NCBI GenBank assembly: GCA_036881885.1
Contig: JBAJNL010000007.1
Coordinates: forward strand, 1-39,959
Direction of reading: 5' to 3'
Origin: JBAJNL01 sp036881885
GTDB taxonomy: Bacteria > Pseudomonadota > Alphaproteobacteria > Holosporales > Hepatobacteraceae
Length of the DNA stretch: 39,959 nucleotides
This document shows positions 32,515 through 39,959 of the stretch, piece after piece. Both the position numbers and the translations under genes were made by a program. Position 1 is the stretch's first letter, and every line of letters starts with the position of its first letter. Under the pieces are notes generated by a model. That model had not been told where the DNA came from, ran no database searches, and saw nothing but the letters and a program-made list of their open reading frames with translations.

Positions 32515-33540
32515 TTAAAAAGGTCGTTGTCGCGCTGGTGATTTTTTGATGACGACCTTTGCTATCTTTCTGTGCAAGTCAGCCAAGGCGACTTGGCTAA
32601 CTTTTACGCCACCACTTAAGCAAAGATAGCGCAACGCCGGAAAGGTGCCAGGGGTAAGCAAATCCGTTATAACAACTTGATTACAGTTTTCAAGAGACAA
32701 GTGGCGTAAGCTCGGGAGATCTTTTAAGGGGCGAAGATCTTTTAGACGGGCAGATCCCTGAAGACAAACCGTATGAAGTTTTTGACAACGGCCAAAAGCT
32801 TTTAGGTTGTAAAACAGAGTGTCTGCTATATAAACAGACTCAAGGTTCTCCAGAGCCCCAAAAGGCCTAGCCGTTTTATGACCGGCAAACATAATTCGCA
32901 GCATGCGCAACGTGTCTTTACAGTTTATAAGAAGTTGGGGGTCTCGTGCAGGCATGCGTTCCCATGTTTCGAAGTACGTGATGGGCAACTGAAAAAGCTG
33001 CTCGTCGTTTTTTTTTCCCTTATATGTGTCACCGCGATCACACAGGTGTAAGTCACGTTTCGTGCTATTGCAATAATCCTTTAAGCGCTGCAAAAGTTCG
33101 TCTTGCGCAGGTTCGAGAACCTTCCATATAAGATTACCCTTTATCGTGAAGCCGTTGCAGCAAAGAGGCGTTTCTTGCTCAAAAGGATCATTTCCTTCAT
33201 CAACCGCGTCTAAGAATGCCTGTAGTTTTCCGATGTCGTCAAATGAGAGGTGCTTTTTATTGTGAGAATGCTTGAATGTCCCATCAAAGGTGTGACACAA
33301 GTCTGTCCTGTCTAAGGGGTCGAAGTTTTTTTTGAGTGCGCATGCCTCAGGTACCGGCGCTGCGCTTGCAGATATGTTGTTTGCAGGCACATCATTAGGG
33401 GAGGCTGTGGGTGTGGCAACGACTGGTGTTTCAGCTGTTTCAGGGTCCATCGCCAAAAGAGTAGGCCAACCACCCATCAACAAACCACAAAAAACCAAAG
33501 AGAGAGATAAAACGAAAAATCTGCTAGCTACTGTCATCAT
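32515..33540 (-). CDS. Exported leucine-rich-repeat protein, function unknown
   Basis: A 341-aa product with a signal peptide (FFVLSLSLVFCGLLMGGWPTLLA), a Pro/Ala/Ser/Thr-rich linker (about 32-65), a central cysteine-containing region, and leucine-rich repeats in the last 130 residues (LRMLRIMFAGHKT, LESVYIADTLF, LHTVCLQGSARL, LRHLSLENCNQV, LRYLCLSGGVKV). The repeat style, irregular with Asn/Cys/Gly turns, resembles the F-box/LRR protein at 22835, but no F-box is seen. AAGG eight bases before the ATG supports the start. A hairpin (33560-33580) lies just upstream. Role unknown; a surface or host-directed function is a guess. Confidence 0.7.
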   Translation of the reverse strand: MMTVASRFFVLSLSLVFCGLLMGGWPTLLAMDPETAETPVVATPTASPNDVPANNISASAAPVPEACALKKNFDPLDRTDLCHTFDGTFKHSHNKKHLSFDDIGKLQAFLDAVDEGNDPFEQETPLCCNGFTIKGNLIWKVLEPAQDELLQRLKDYCNSTKRDLHLCDRGDTYKGKKNDEQLFQLPITYFETWERMPARDPQLLINCKDTLRMLRIMFAGHKTARPFGALENLESVYIADTLFYNLKAFGRCQKLHTVCLQGSARLKDLRPLKDLPSLRHLSLENCNQVVITDLLTPGTFPALRYLCLSGGVKVSQVALADLHRKIAKVVIKKSPARQRPF

Positions 33541-33559
33541 AAGACTGACCTTAAAGGCA

Positions 33560-33580
33560 AAACACTTGACACAAGTGTTT
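33560..33580. promoter_or_regulatory. Short inverted repeat upstream of an exported LRR gene
   Basis: AAACACTT (33560-33567), a 5-nt loop and AAGTGTTT (33573-33580), ending 20 bases before the start at 33540. Possible operator; sequence unlike the dyads at 14471 and 31225. Confidence 0.4.
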
Positions 33581-33678
33581 GTAAAAAAAGATAAAAGTCA
33601 ATAAAAAACAACAGATTGTCTTTTATTTGACAACTGTAATGACAGTTGAGCACAAGAAGAGCACCTAAAAACATCTTT

Positions 33679-33733
33679 GGCGGCTAAAGCACACTGGATT
33701 GCCGCGTCGCCCAAAAGGGCTCCTCGCAATGAC
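33679..33733 (-). repeat. Palindromic intergenic repeat, partial copy
   Basis: GGCGGCTAAAGCACACTGG, ATTGCCGCGTCGCCC and GGGCTCCTCGCAATGAC: only the half containing the ATTGC/GCAAT palindrome, with a GCCC-AAAA-GGGC hairpin at its centre. It lies between flhA and the LRR gene, in the same orientation as the copies beside bamD. Confidence 0.65.
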
Positions 33734-33784
33734 AATTGAGGGGCATGCGCGTCGCAGTCAACAAACAAAAATGCTGATTCTTTG

Positions 33785-35878
33785 TTAAACTTCGGCCGCA
33801 ACCATGATGGGATAATGGGGAGCCGCCTCAAGATCCGACAACACCGCAAGCTCGGGGCGCACCTTGTGCACCACATCACGCACGTAAGGGCGCAGTACGC
33901 CACTGGTTAAAAGCGGCACTTTGGGGCCGTACGCTTTGACCTCGGGAAGATCAAGCGTTTTGGCGATATCTTCCCAAAACATCTTCATGCGCGACGGTGG
34001 CATGGCAAAGCGCACAATCCCTTTATCGTCTGAAAGCGCATTTTGAAACTCTTGACTCCAACGCGCCGACAGCGCCACAACAGGCAGGCGTCCCTCACGC
34101 GTAATGTAGTTAGCGCTAATTTGACGCGATAAGAACTGCCTCAGGCGCTCGGTAATCACGCCAGCATCTTTGCTTGAGGAGACGGCTTCTGAAATGGCCT
34201 CGATAATGGTTGGAAAATCACGAATCGATACACGTTCGGCCAAAAGATTTTTTAAAACGCGCTGCACCACTGATGCTGAAATTTGAACCGGCACCATATC
34301 GGCATAAAGTTTTTGATGCGCTTTGGGCAGCCCATCAATCAGCTGCTGATGCACGCTGTACGATAAAAGATCGGGTAGATAGCCCTTGATCACCTCGATC
34401 ATGTGTGTGACCAAAAGGGCTTTGCCGTCGGCCACAACGTACCCTTTCTTTTTGGCATTTTGCTTATCAGCCTCAGCGATCCAGGTGCCCTTTAGACCCA
34501 AAACAGGCTCTTTGCCCTCTTCACCCACAAGCGGCGGTCTTTTGCCTTCAGGATCAAAGGCAATCACTTTGCCGGGCAAAATGCGCCCCGTGGCCGCCTT
34601 GATTTCTTTAACTTTCAGCTGATAGGTATAGGTTTCAAGCATCAAATTATCCACAATGCGCACCGTTGGAATAATCAAGCCAAAATCTTGTGCTAACGCC
34701 TCACGCGCCTTTTTAACGCGCCCCAGCAACAGGGTTGGATCTTTGATCAAACCGACCAAGCCCACGCCCAGCTCTAGCTTGATCTCATCCATTACCAGCA
34801 TTTCTTGCGGCGTTTTTTCTTCCTCTTTCGCCTCTTCTGCAGGTTTTGTGTTGGCTTGGGTGCCATCAGGTTTGGGCTTTTCTTTACGCTGCGCATAAAA
34901 TGCTATCATCGCGCATCCCATCGCCAGCAGCGAAAACGGCAAAACGGGCAAACCGGGCAACAACGCAAAAACGCCCATGAAAAAGGCACTCATAAAAAGC
35001 GCCACGGGATAGGCACTAAACTGCCCCAAAAGCGCCTGATCGGCTGTGCCTTTGGAAGAGGTCTTTGAAATCAGCATACCAGCCGCAACCGAGACAATCA
35101 GCGCCGGCACCTGCGCCACCAGGCCATCACCCACCGTAAGCAACGTATAGGTGGACGAAGCCTCAGAAAGGCTCATACCCTTTTGAAACACCCCAACGAT
35201 CATGCCACCCACAAGATTGATGAAGGTGATAAACAGGCCAGCAATAGCGTCACCACGCACAAACTTAGCCGCACCGTCCATGGCACCATAGAAGTTGACT
35301 TCTTCTTGTATCACCGCGCGCCGCTGCTTGGCTTCTTTTTGATCAATAAGCCCCGACGACAAATCGGCATCAACGGCCATTTGTTTACCCGGCAGCGCAT
35401 CAAGACTAAAACGCGCCACCACCTCGGCAATACGTCCTGAACCCTTGGTGATCACCACAAAATTGATAATGACCAAAATACCAAACACAATAAGGCCAAT
35501 CAAAAAATTACCGCTCATCACAAACGAGCCAAAGGCCTTGATCACATCACCCGCTGCAAAAACACCCATGTGCCCATCTGATAAAATAAGACGGGTCGAG
35601 GCCACGTTCAAAGCCAAACGCAGCATGGTCGACACCAAAAGCACTGTTGGAAAAACGCTAAAATCAAGAGGCGTTTCTAAAAATAACACCGTCATCAAAA
35701 CCATCACCGAAAACGCCAACGAGCTGGCCAAAGCCGCATCAAGAAGCGTTTTGTGAAGCGGTAAGATCAGAATGACCAAAATACTGATCAGTGCCAGCGA
35801 AAAAAAGATCTCGCCCTTGCGCAAAACACTGGGGATCTTTCCAAAAGGCGCCATAACCATTGTTTGAAAAGGTATCAT
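33785..35878 (-). CDS. flhA: Flagellar export gate protein FlhA
   Basis: FlhA forms the nonameric ring of the flagellar type III export gate. The 697-aa product is full length. It has eight predicted membrane segments in the first ~320 residues, with the conserved family stretch FPTVLLVSTMLRLALNVASTRLIL and the cytoplasmic FHIPEP-type loop (GDAIAGLFITFINLVGG, DGLVAQVPALIVSVAAG). The C-terminal cytoplasmic domain (about 345-697) docks chaperone-substrate complexes. AGGAGG close to the ATG supports the start at 35878. It lies 75 nt downstream of flbD on the same strand; flhB and fliR are not adjacent. Confidence 0.97.
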   Translation of the reverse strand: MIPFQTMVMAPFGKIPSVLRKGEIFFSLALISILVILILPLHKTLLDAALASSLAFSVMVLMTVLFLETPLDFSVFPTVLLVSTMLRLALNVASTRLILSDGHMGVFAAGDVIKAFGSFVMSGNFLIGLIVFGILVIINFVVITKGSGRIAEVVARFSLDALPGKQMAVDADLSSGLIDQKEAKQRRAVIQEEVNFYGAMDGAAKFVRGDAIAGLFITFINLVGGMIVGVFQKGMSLSEASSTYTLLTVGDGLVAQVPALIVSVAAGMLISKTSSKGTADQALLGQFSAYPVALFMSAFFMGVFALLPGLPVLPFSLLAMGCAMIAFYAQRKEKPKPDGTQANTKPAEEAKEEEKTPQEMLVMDEIKLELGVGLVGLIKDPTLLLGRVKKAREALAQDFGLIIPTVRIVDNLMLETYTYQLKVKEIKAATGRILPGKVIAFDPEGKRPPLVGEEGKEPVLGLKGTWIAEADKQNAKKKGYVVADGKALLVTHMIEVIKGYLPDLLSYSVHQQLIDGLPKAHQKLYADMVPVQISASVVQRVLKNLLAERVSIRDFPTIIEAISEAVSSSKDAGVITERLRQFLSRQISANYITREGRLPVVALSARWSQEFQNALSDDKGIVRFAMPPSRMKMFWEDIAKTLDLPEVKAYGPKVPLLTSGVLRPYVRDVVHKVRPELAVLSDLEAAPHYPIMVAAEV

Positions 35879-35953
35879 CGCCCCTCCTTTGCCAAAGCGA
35901 CCTCAAAAGAGACCCCTTTTAAACACAAGGTTGCCTGACAAAGGAGAAGCCCC

Positions 35954-37312
35954 TTAAGCCAAGCCAGGTGCATTTTTTGTCGACAAATTTTTTTCATACT
36001 CTTTTAACTTAAAGCGCAACGCCTTCAGCGTCAGCCCAAGCAACTTGGCCGCACGCATGCTGTCTTGGTTGCAACTTTCTAATGTGGACAAAATTAAATC
36101 GCGCTCAACGGACGCCAGCGTCTGACCCACCAGCGGCGCCACCTCACTGCTGTTCGCCTTTAACCCCTCTAATGCGTGCGGGCTATTGGTGTTCGAGACC
36201 CCCTGACCCTCAAGCGATAAACCTAAATGCTGCGGGTGAATTTCATCTGACGAAGCCAACAACACAGCACGATGCATCACATTCTCAAGCTCGCGCACGT
36301 TACCAGGCCATTCATAATGGTTAATAAAGTCTAAAGTTTCACTTAACAGTTTTGGTTTTGGGTCAATACCGTTGACGTCACTGTAGTGCGTCATAAAGTG
36401 ATTGGCCAAAAGCGCCAGGTCATCGGGTCGATCACGCAGCGGGGGCAACTGAAGGTGGATCACACTGATTCTGAAATAAAGGTCCTCTCGAAAATCACCC
36501 TCGGCAATGGCCTTTTGCATATCGCGATTGCTGGTGGTCAGCAACCTGAAATTCACGGGGATAGGTTTGCCGCCACCGATGCGATCAATTTCTTTTTCTT
36601 GAATGGCCCGCAGCAGTTTTGCTTGCAGTCTTGGGTGCATTTCGCTGATTTCATCTAACAACAATGTGCCGCCGTTGGCCTCTTCAAACTTGCCGATACG
36701 CCGCGCCACAGCCCCGGTGAATGCGCCTTTTTCATGCCCAAACAGCTCGGATTCTAAAAGGTTTTCGGGAATCGCCGCACAATTCACCGACCAAAAGCCC
36801 TTTTTGGCACGTGCGCTTTTTTGGTGAAGATAGCGTGCCATCACTTCCTTGCCAGTACCTGATTCACCTGTGATTAAAACGCTGGCATCACTTTGTGAGA
36901 TTTTATCGGCCATACCCACCACCTCTGTCATGGCAGGATCTTTAAACAAAAATGACTGTTTGGCCTGATAGAAGGCGTCAAAAATATCAGCAATCAGATG
37001 CGCATCGGGTGGAAACGGAATAAACTCTTTGGCACCGGCATCAAGGGCTGCTTTGACTTTATCACGATCGATGGCCTCGAGACTGCAGGCAATCACAGGG
37101 CATGAAAACCGCTCGGCGGCCATGCTTTTTAAGAACGCGGGAATATCTTCGGCCACGTCCATTAAAATCATTTCAGAGCTGCATCCCTTGCGCATCAAGG
37201 CAAGCGCCTTGTCAGCGTTGCTGACATGCAGTGTTTGATGCCCTCTTTCAAAGAGAATTTTTAAGGCATCACCTAAAACGCTTTCAAGATGACCAACGAC
37301 CAAGACAGACAC
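35954..37312 (-). CDS. flbD: Sigma54-dependent flagellar transcriptional regulator FlbD
   Basis: In Caulobacter, FlbD activates late and represses early flagellar genes together with sigma54 and FliX. The 452-aa product has an N-terminal receiver-like domain, an AAA+ domain with Walker A GESGTGKE (149-156), the sigma54 contact GAFTGA (196-201) and Walker B GGTLLLDE (214-221), and a C-terminal Fis-type helix-turn-helix (MRAAKLLGLTLKALRFKLKEY). The receiver is degenerate: the acidic pair is replaced by Gly-His and the usual Lys by Phe, though Asp52 remains. This matches FlbD and argues against classic phosphorylation. The start is GTG at 37312, six bases after fliN. Confidence 0.92.
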   Translation of the reverse strand: MSVLVVGHLESVLGDALKILFERGHQTLHVSNADKALALMRKGCSSEMILMDVAEDIPAFLKSMAAERFSCPVIACSLEAIDRDKVKAALDAGAKEFIPFPPDAHLIADIFDAFYQAKQSFLFKDPAMTEVVGMADKISQSDASVLITGESGTGKEVMARYLHQKSARAKKGFWSVNCAAIPENLLESELFGHEKGAFTGAVARRIGKFEEANGGTLLLDEISEMHPRLQAKLLRAIQEKEIDRIGGGKPIPVNFRLLTTSNRDMQKAIAEGDFREDLYFRISVIHLQLPPLRDRPDDLALLANHFMTHYSDVNGIDPKPKLLSETLDFINHYEWPGNVRELENVMHRAVLLASSDEIHPQHLGLSLEGQGVSNTNSPHALEGLKANSSEVAPLVGQTLASVERDLILSTLESCNQDSMRAAKLLGLTLKALRFKLKEYEKNLSTKNAPGLA

Positions 37313-37318
37313 GATTGC

Positions 37319-37759
37319 TTATGATTCTCCTGTTTTAACAAGTTCAATGATTGAAACGCCCAACGCACCGTCCATCATCACCACCTCACCCCTTGCGATC
37401 AGGCGCTCGTTCACCATGATATCAACGGGATCCCCCACATTTTTATCCAGCTGCACCACAGCACCGCGACCCAGCTTCACCAACTGCTCGACAGGCATCT
37501 TTGAGTTACCCAACAGCACGCTGACTTTAACGGGCACACTGTAAATGGCTTCAACAAAGCTGTCATCGGGTGGCCCGGCGTCCCCTTTGGCGGCCTTCTC
37601 TTTTGATGCCTCATCAAAGGGAACTTCTTCAAGGCCCGATGCACCTTCAGGTTTTGCTGACTGGGCATCTGAAGATCCTTGCTCAGCGGCTTTTTGTGCT
37701 TTGGCATCGCCTGGATTTGCAAGGTTTTGATCGTCAGTGATGTTTTCGTTCTCGCTCAT
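37319..37759 (-). CDS. fliN: Flagellar switch protein FliN
   Basis: FliN is part of the C-ring that sets rotation direction and feeds export substrates. The 146-aa product has an acidic, low-complexity N-terminal half and a C-terminal SpoA domain (about 70-146): YSVPVKVSVLLGNSKMPVEQLVKLGRG, VGDPVDIMVNERLIARGEVVM, LGVSIIEL. AAAGGTGA before the ATG supports the start. It lies between fliH and flbD, the Caulobacter order. Confidence 0.94.
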   Translation of the reverse strand: MSENENITDDQNLANPGDAKAQKAAEQGSSDAQSAKPEGASGLEEVPFDEASKEKAAKGDAGPPDDSFVEAIYSVPVKVSVLLGNSKMPVEQLVKLGRGAVVQLDKNVGDPVDIMVNERLIARGEVVMMDGALGVSIIELVKTGES

Positions 37760-37771
37760 AAAAAGTCACCT

Positions 37772-38479
37772 TTATGTTTCAGGTTTTGCCAATTTTTCAA
37801 CATTGCTCAGCAAAGCACTCACCTCGTCCAGCAGACGCTTTTTCAGAATGTCCACACCCGTTTCATCCCACACAATACGACAATCTCCTTTTAAAAGCGT
37901 TGCGTCTTGCAGCACCTCAAAAAATAAATCAGGAATTGTCTTAAAATGCGCCGTCACAAACGGCACCATTTCGGGATGAACCGTAATTTTAATGGATTTC
38001 TTTTGCACATTTTGCAGCACGCCTTCAAGATTTTTCCTTAGATCGGCAAAAGCCAGTTTTGAATTATCAAGCAACGACGGAAACACCTTGCTAACAATTT
38101 GACGCACCATCAAAAGTGTCATGTCAATGCTTTCAAGACGCTGTTTTTGAAGCTGGGCATAAAATTTTTCAAGTGTCTCGGACACTTTTGTCACAAGAGC
38201 TGCCGTCACCTCGCTGCACTCTTGGCTTTTAAAGGCACGGCCCTTTTGAAACCCCTCTTGAAAACCCTCTTCATAGCTACGCGCAGATAAAGGTTCAGCA
38301 TCATTCGAGGCCGGTGATGTGGCAACAGATTGTTGCACCCGCTCTTGCGAAAGATTTTGGGACTGCGGAACACGCGTGGGAGCGCTTGCCGTTGCAGCAG
38401 CACGATTATTACCAACGCTTTCTCGCGTCAACTCATCAGACACATCAAACGAGTGATCAAAGAGATATTTTTCAATCAT
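37772..38479 (-). CDS. fliH: Flagellar assembly protein FliH
   Basis: FliH (FlbE in Caulobacter) regulates the export ATPase FliI and ties it to the C-ring. The 235-aa product has a variable N-terminus, the Gly-repeat helix YEEGFQEGFQKGRAF typical of the family, a long coiled coil (EVTAALVTKVSETLEKFYAQLQKQRLE) and a C-terminal domain with HPEMVPFV and the closing GDCRIVWDETGVDI. FliH sequences diverge strongly, so identity rests on these motifs plus position between fliG and fliN. fliI is not in the window. Confidence 0.85.
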   Translation of the reverse strand: MIEKYLFDHSFDVSDELTRESVGNNRAAATASAPTRVPQSQNLSQERVQQSVATSPASNDAEPLSARSYEEGFQEGFQKGRAFKSQECSEVTAALVTKVSETLEKFYAQLQKQRLESIDMTLLMVRQIVSKVFPSLLDNSKLAFADLRKNLEGVLQNVQKKSIKITVHPEMVPFVTAHFKTIPDLFFEVLQDATLLKGDCRIVWDETGVDILKKRLLDEVSALLSNVEKLAKPET

Positions 38480-38503
38480 AGACTTAAGAAATGTTTTTTC
38501 CCC

Positions 38504-39517
38504 TTAAGAAATCATCGACTTATCTTCACCTGCTTCGGGAATGGTGATTTCACCATCACGCTGCATCTGTTTTGTGATACTAAGCATCTCACGCTGCGCT
38601 TTTTCAACATCGCTTAAACGCACAGATCCCAAGGAGTCCATATCATCTTGAAGCAATTTGCCGGCACGCTCGGACATGTTGTTGAAGAACAGATCTTTGA
38701 TGGCCTTTGTGGCACCCTTAAGCGCCATGGCCAAGTCACTTTTATCCACAGCTGCAATAATTTTTTGCATGTCTGAGCGATCAATGCGCAGCATATCTTG
38801 AAAGGTAAACATAAGCGATCTCACGCGCGCGGCCGATTCGGGCACCTCTTTATCAAGCACATCAAGGAAATTGTCTGATGTTTGCTGATCAAAGGCATTC
38901 AGAATTTCGGCCACCACTTTGTGCGAATCAAACACATCGCCGCCACGCTTGAACTCTTCCATAAACTCGGTTTTAAGAAAGTTTTGAATCTCGGACAACA
39001 CCACCCCTTTAATGGGCGCAGCTTTTAAAATGCGCATCAAAATACCCACGGAAAAATCTTTGTCGTAAACATCCAACACATTGGCCGAGCGTTGGGGGGC
39101 AATGCGTGACAAAATCACCGAAACCGTTTGTGGATCCTCTTTTTGTAGAAACTGCGCCAGCATTTCAACATTCACCTCGGACAACTGCTCCCACACACCG
39201 TCATCATCGCCCGACACACCATCTAAAACGGATGAGGCTTTGTCTTTGCCCAAAAGCTTTTCAAGCATCTCTTTGGTGCCATCAAAACTGCCGGTCACCG
39301 CACTGCCCTCACGCATAAGATGCAAAAAGTCCATCAAAACATTTTTGATCACGGCAGGTTCGATAACGCCCAAGTTAGACATGGATGCTGAGAGCGTCCA
39401 AATTTCACGCTCTTTCAGCTTAGAGAACAGCGTTTTTTTGTTGTCATCAGAAAGGCTGAGCACCAAAGCGGCTGATCTATCTTTGCCCGAGGTGAGACGG
39501 TTTTCAATAATACGCAT
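38504..39517 (-). CDS. fliG: Flagellar motor switch protein FliG
   Basis: FliG couples the stator to the rotor and joins the MS-ring to the C-ring. The 337-aa product has the N-terminal FliF-binding domain, the middle domain with the EHPQ-like loop written here KEDPQTVSVILSRIAPQ, and a C-terminal motor domain with MFTFQDMLRIDRSDMQKI and the charged helix LFFNNMSERAGKLLQDDMDSLG carrying the torque-generating Arg and Asp residues. AGGA seven bases before the ATG supports the start, four bases after the fliF stop. Confidence 0.97.
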   Translation of the reverse strand: MRIIENRLTSGKDRSAALVLSLSDDNKKTLFSKLKEREIWTLSASMSNLGVIEPAVIKNVLMDFLHLMREGSAVTGSFDGTKEMLEKLLGKDKASSVLDGVSGDDDGVWEQLSEVNVEMLAQFLQKEDPQTVSVILSRIAPQRSANVLDVYDKDFSVGILMRILKAAPIKGVVLSEIQNFLKTEFMEEFKRGGDVFDSHKVVAEILNAFDQQTSDNFLDVLDKEVPESAARVRSLMFTFQDMLRIDRSDMQKIIAAVDKSDLAMALKGATKAIKDLFFNNMSERAGKLLQDDMDSLGSVRLSDVEKAQREMLSITKQMQRDGEITIPEAGEDKSMIS

Positions 39518-39521
39518 CCCG

Positions 39522-39959
39522 CTATCCTTTCATCCAAACGCGCAACACCGAGGCCGCTCTTTCGGGATCTTCGGCCACAAATTTTTCTACCAAATCCAAA
39601 AGCTCATTATCGGGCAGTTTTTCCCAACCCTTAAGGGTCTCTTCCATCTGCCCTACCTCAAGGGCTTCAGCCGCCTCACCACCCTTAACACCCGGCATTA
39701 GCTCATCGTCTTTCTGTGCCTCGGCCGCTTTTTCGGCTTCTTTCACCGCAAGGCGCGCCATCAAAACAGGCCGAATGCCAAAGAAAAAGAGCGCTAGCAC
39801 CAAAATCCCCAAAAGCGCCATCTCTAAAAGACGCATCCAGTGATCTTGCGTCAGGGGTGGCACCCAGCTTTGTGGTGCATCGGGCAGCTCTTCGGGTTTT
39901 TGGAAACGCAAGTTCACAACATCCACCACATCACCGCGCTCTTCGTTATACCCCATGGC
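39522..39959 (-). CDS. fliF: Flagellar MS-ring protein FliF, C-terminal part (cut by the window edge)
   Basis: Only the last 145 residues are inside the window. They include the end of the periplasmic domain (GYNEERGDVVDVVNLRF), the second membrane segment (LLEMALLGILVLALFFFGIRP) and the cytoplasmic tail whose last 40 residues (ELLDLVEKFVAEDPERAASVLRVWM) bind FliG. It reads straight out of the right edge. It ends in TAG, four bases before the fliG start, and probably begins the flagellar operon. Confidence 0.95.
   Translation of the reverse strand, partial: AMGYNEERGDVVDVVNLRFQKPEELPDAPQSWVPPLTQDHWMRLLEMALLGILVLALFFFGIRPVLMARLAVKEAEKAAEAQKDDELMPGVKGGEAAEALEVGQMEETLKGWEKLPDNELLDLVEKFVAEDPERAASVLRVWMKG

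Noticed and set aside
39081..39701. 206-residue open frame antisense to fliG/fliF
   Set aside because: Shadow of the two flagellar genes; Ser/Thr/Pro-rich translation with no domain.

Overview
The window reads as chromosomal DNA of an alphaproteobacterium with a host-associated lifestyle. Three things point to the class: the order tsaE-amgK-murU-addB; the flagellar block fliF-fliG-fliH-fliN-flbD-flhA, with a Caulobacter-type FlbD; and a fur-olsB-olsA ornithine-lipid cluster. By eye the base composition is a little below half G+C. At least seven predicted secreted or lipidated proteins of unknown function lie between the housekeeping genes. They include three leucine-rich-repeat (LRR) proteins, one with an F-box-like segment. 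That combination suggests a flagellated symbiont of protists such as the Holosporales/Paracaedibacter group. The lifestyle and group are inference; no 16S gene is present.

Left part (1-9700): a leucyl aminopeptidase gene (pepA) runs off the left edge and carries an in-frame TAG inside its active-site motif. Divergent from it is tsaE-amgK-murU-addB: tRNA t6A synthesis, cell-wall sugar salvage and double-strand-break repair. The usual addA partner does not follow. Instead two cysteine-rich secreted proteins lie on the other strand. Then come yidD, with a possible antisense small RNA at its 3' end, bolA and tRNA-Ala(CGC).

Centre (9700-24650): rpmB, a small lipoprotein gene, rplU-rpmA, fabG and a large coiled-coil/LRR exported protein. 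Next on the minus strand are a polysaccharide-deacetylase-like gene, yidC and fur-olsB-olsA. Then come rluB, greA, a small exported protein and the F-box/LRR protein.

Right part (24650-39959): ftsA-ftsZ with a RodZ-like gene upstream, cpoB-xthA, tRNA-Val(CAC), an exported protein, bamD and a third LRR protein. The window ends with the flagellar block, fliF being cut by the right edge.

Intergenic DNA carries two repeat families. One is a roughly 100-bp imperfect palindrome, in several full or partial copies. The other, in four copies, looks like a sigma70 promoter (TTGAYT, exactly 16 nt, YAAACT) followed by a GG-9 nt-CC hairpin. Repeats and exported-protein genes sit together at the junctions between conserved gene blocks, as expected of an actively rearranging genome. 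No rRNA, CRISPR array, transposase or phage gene was seen.
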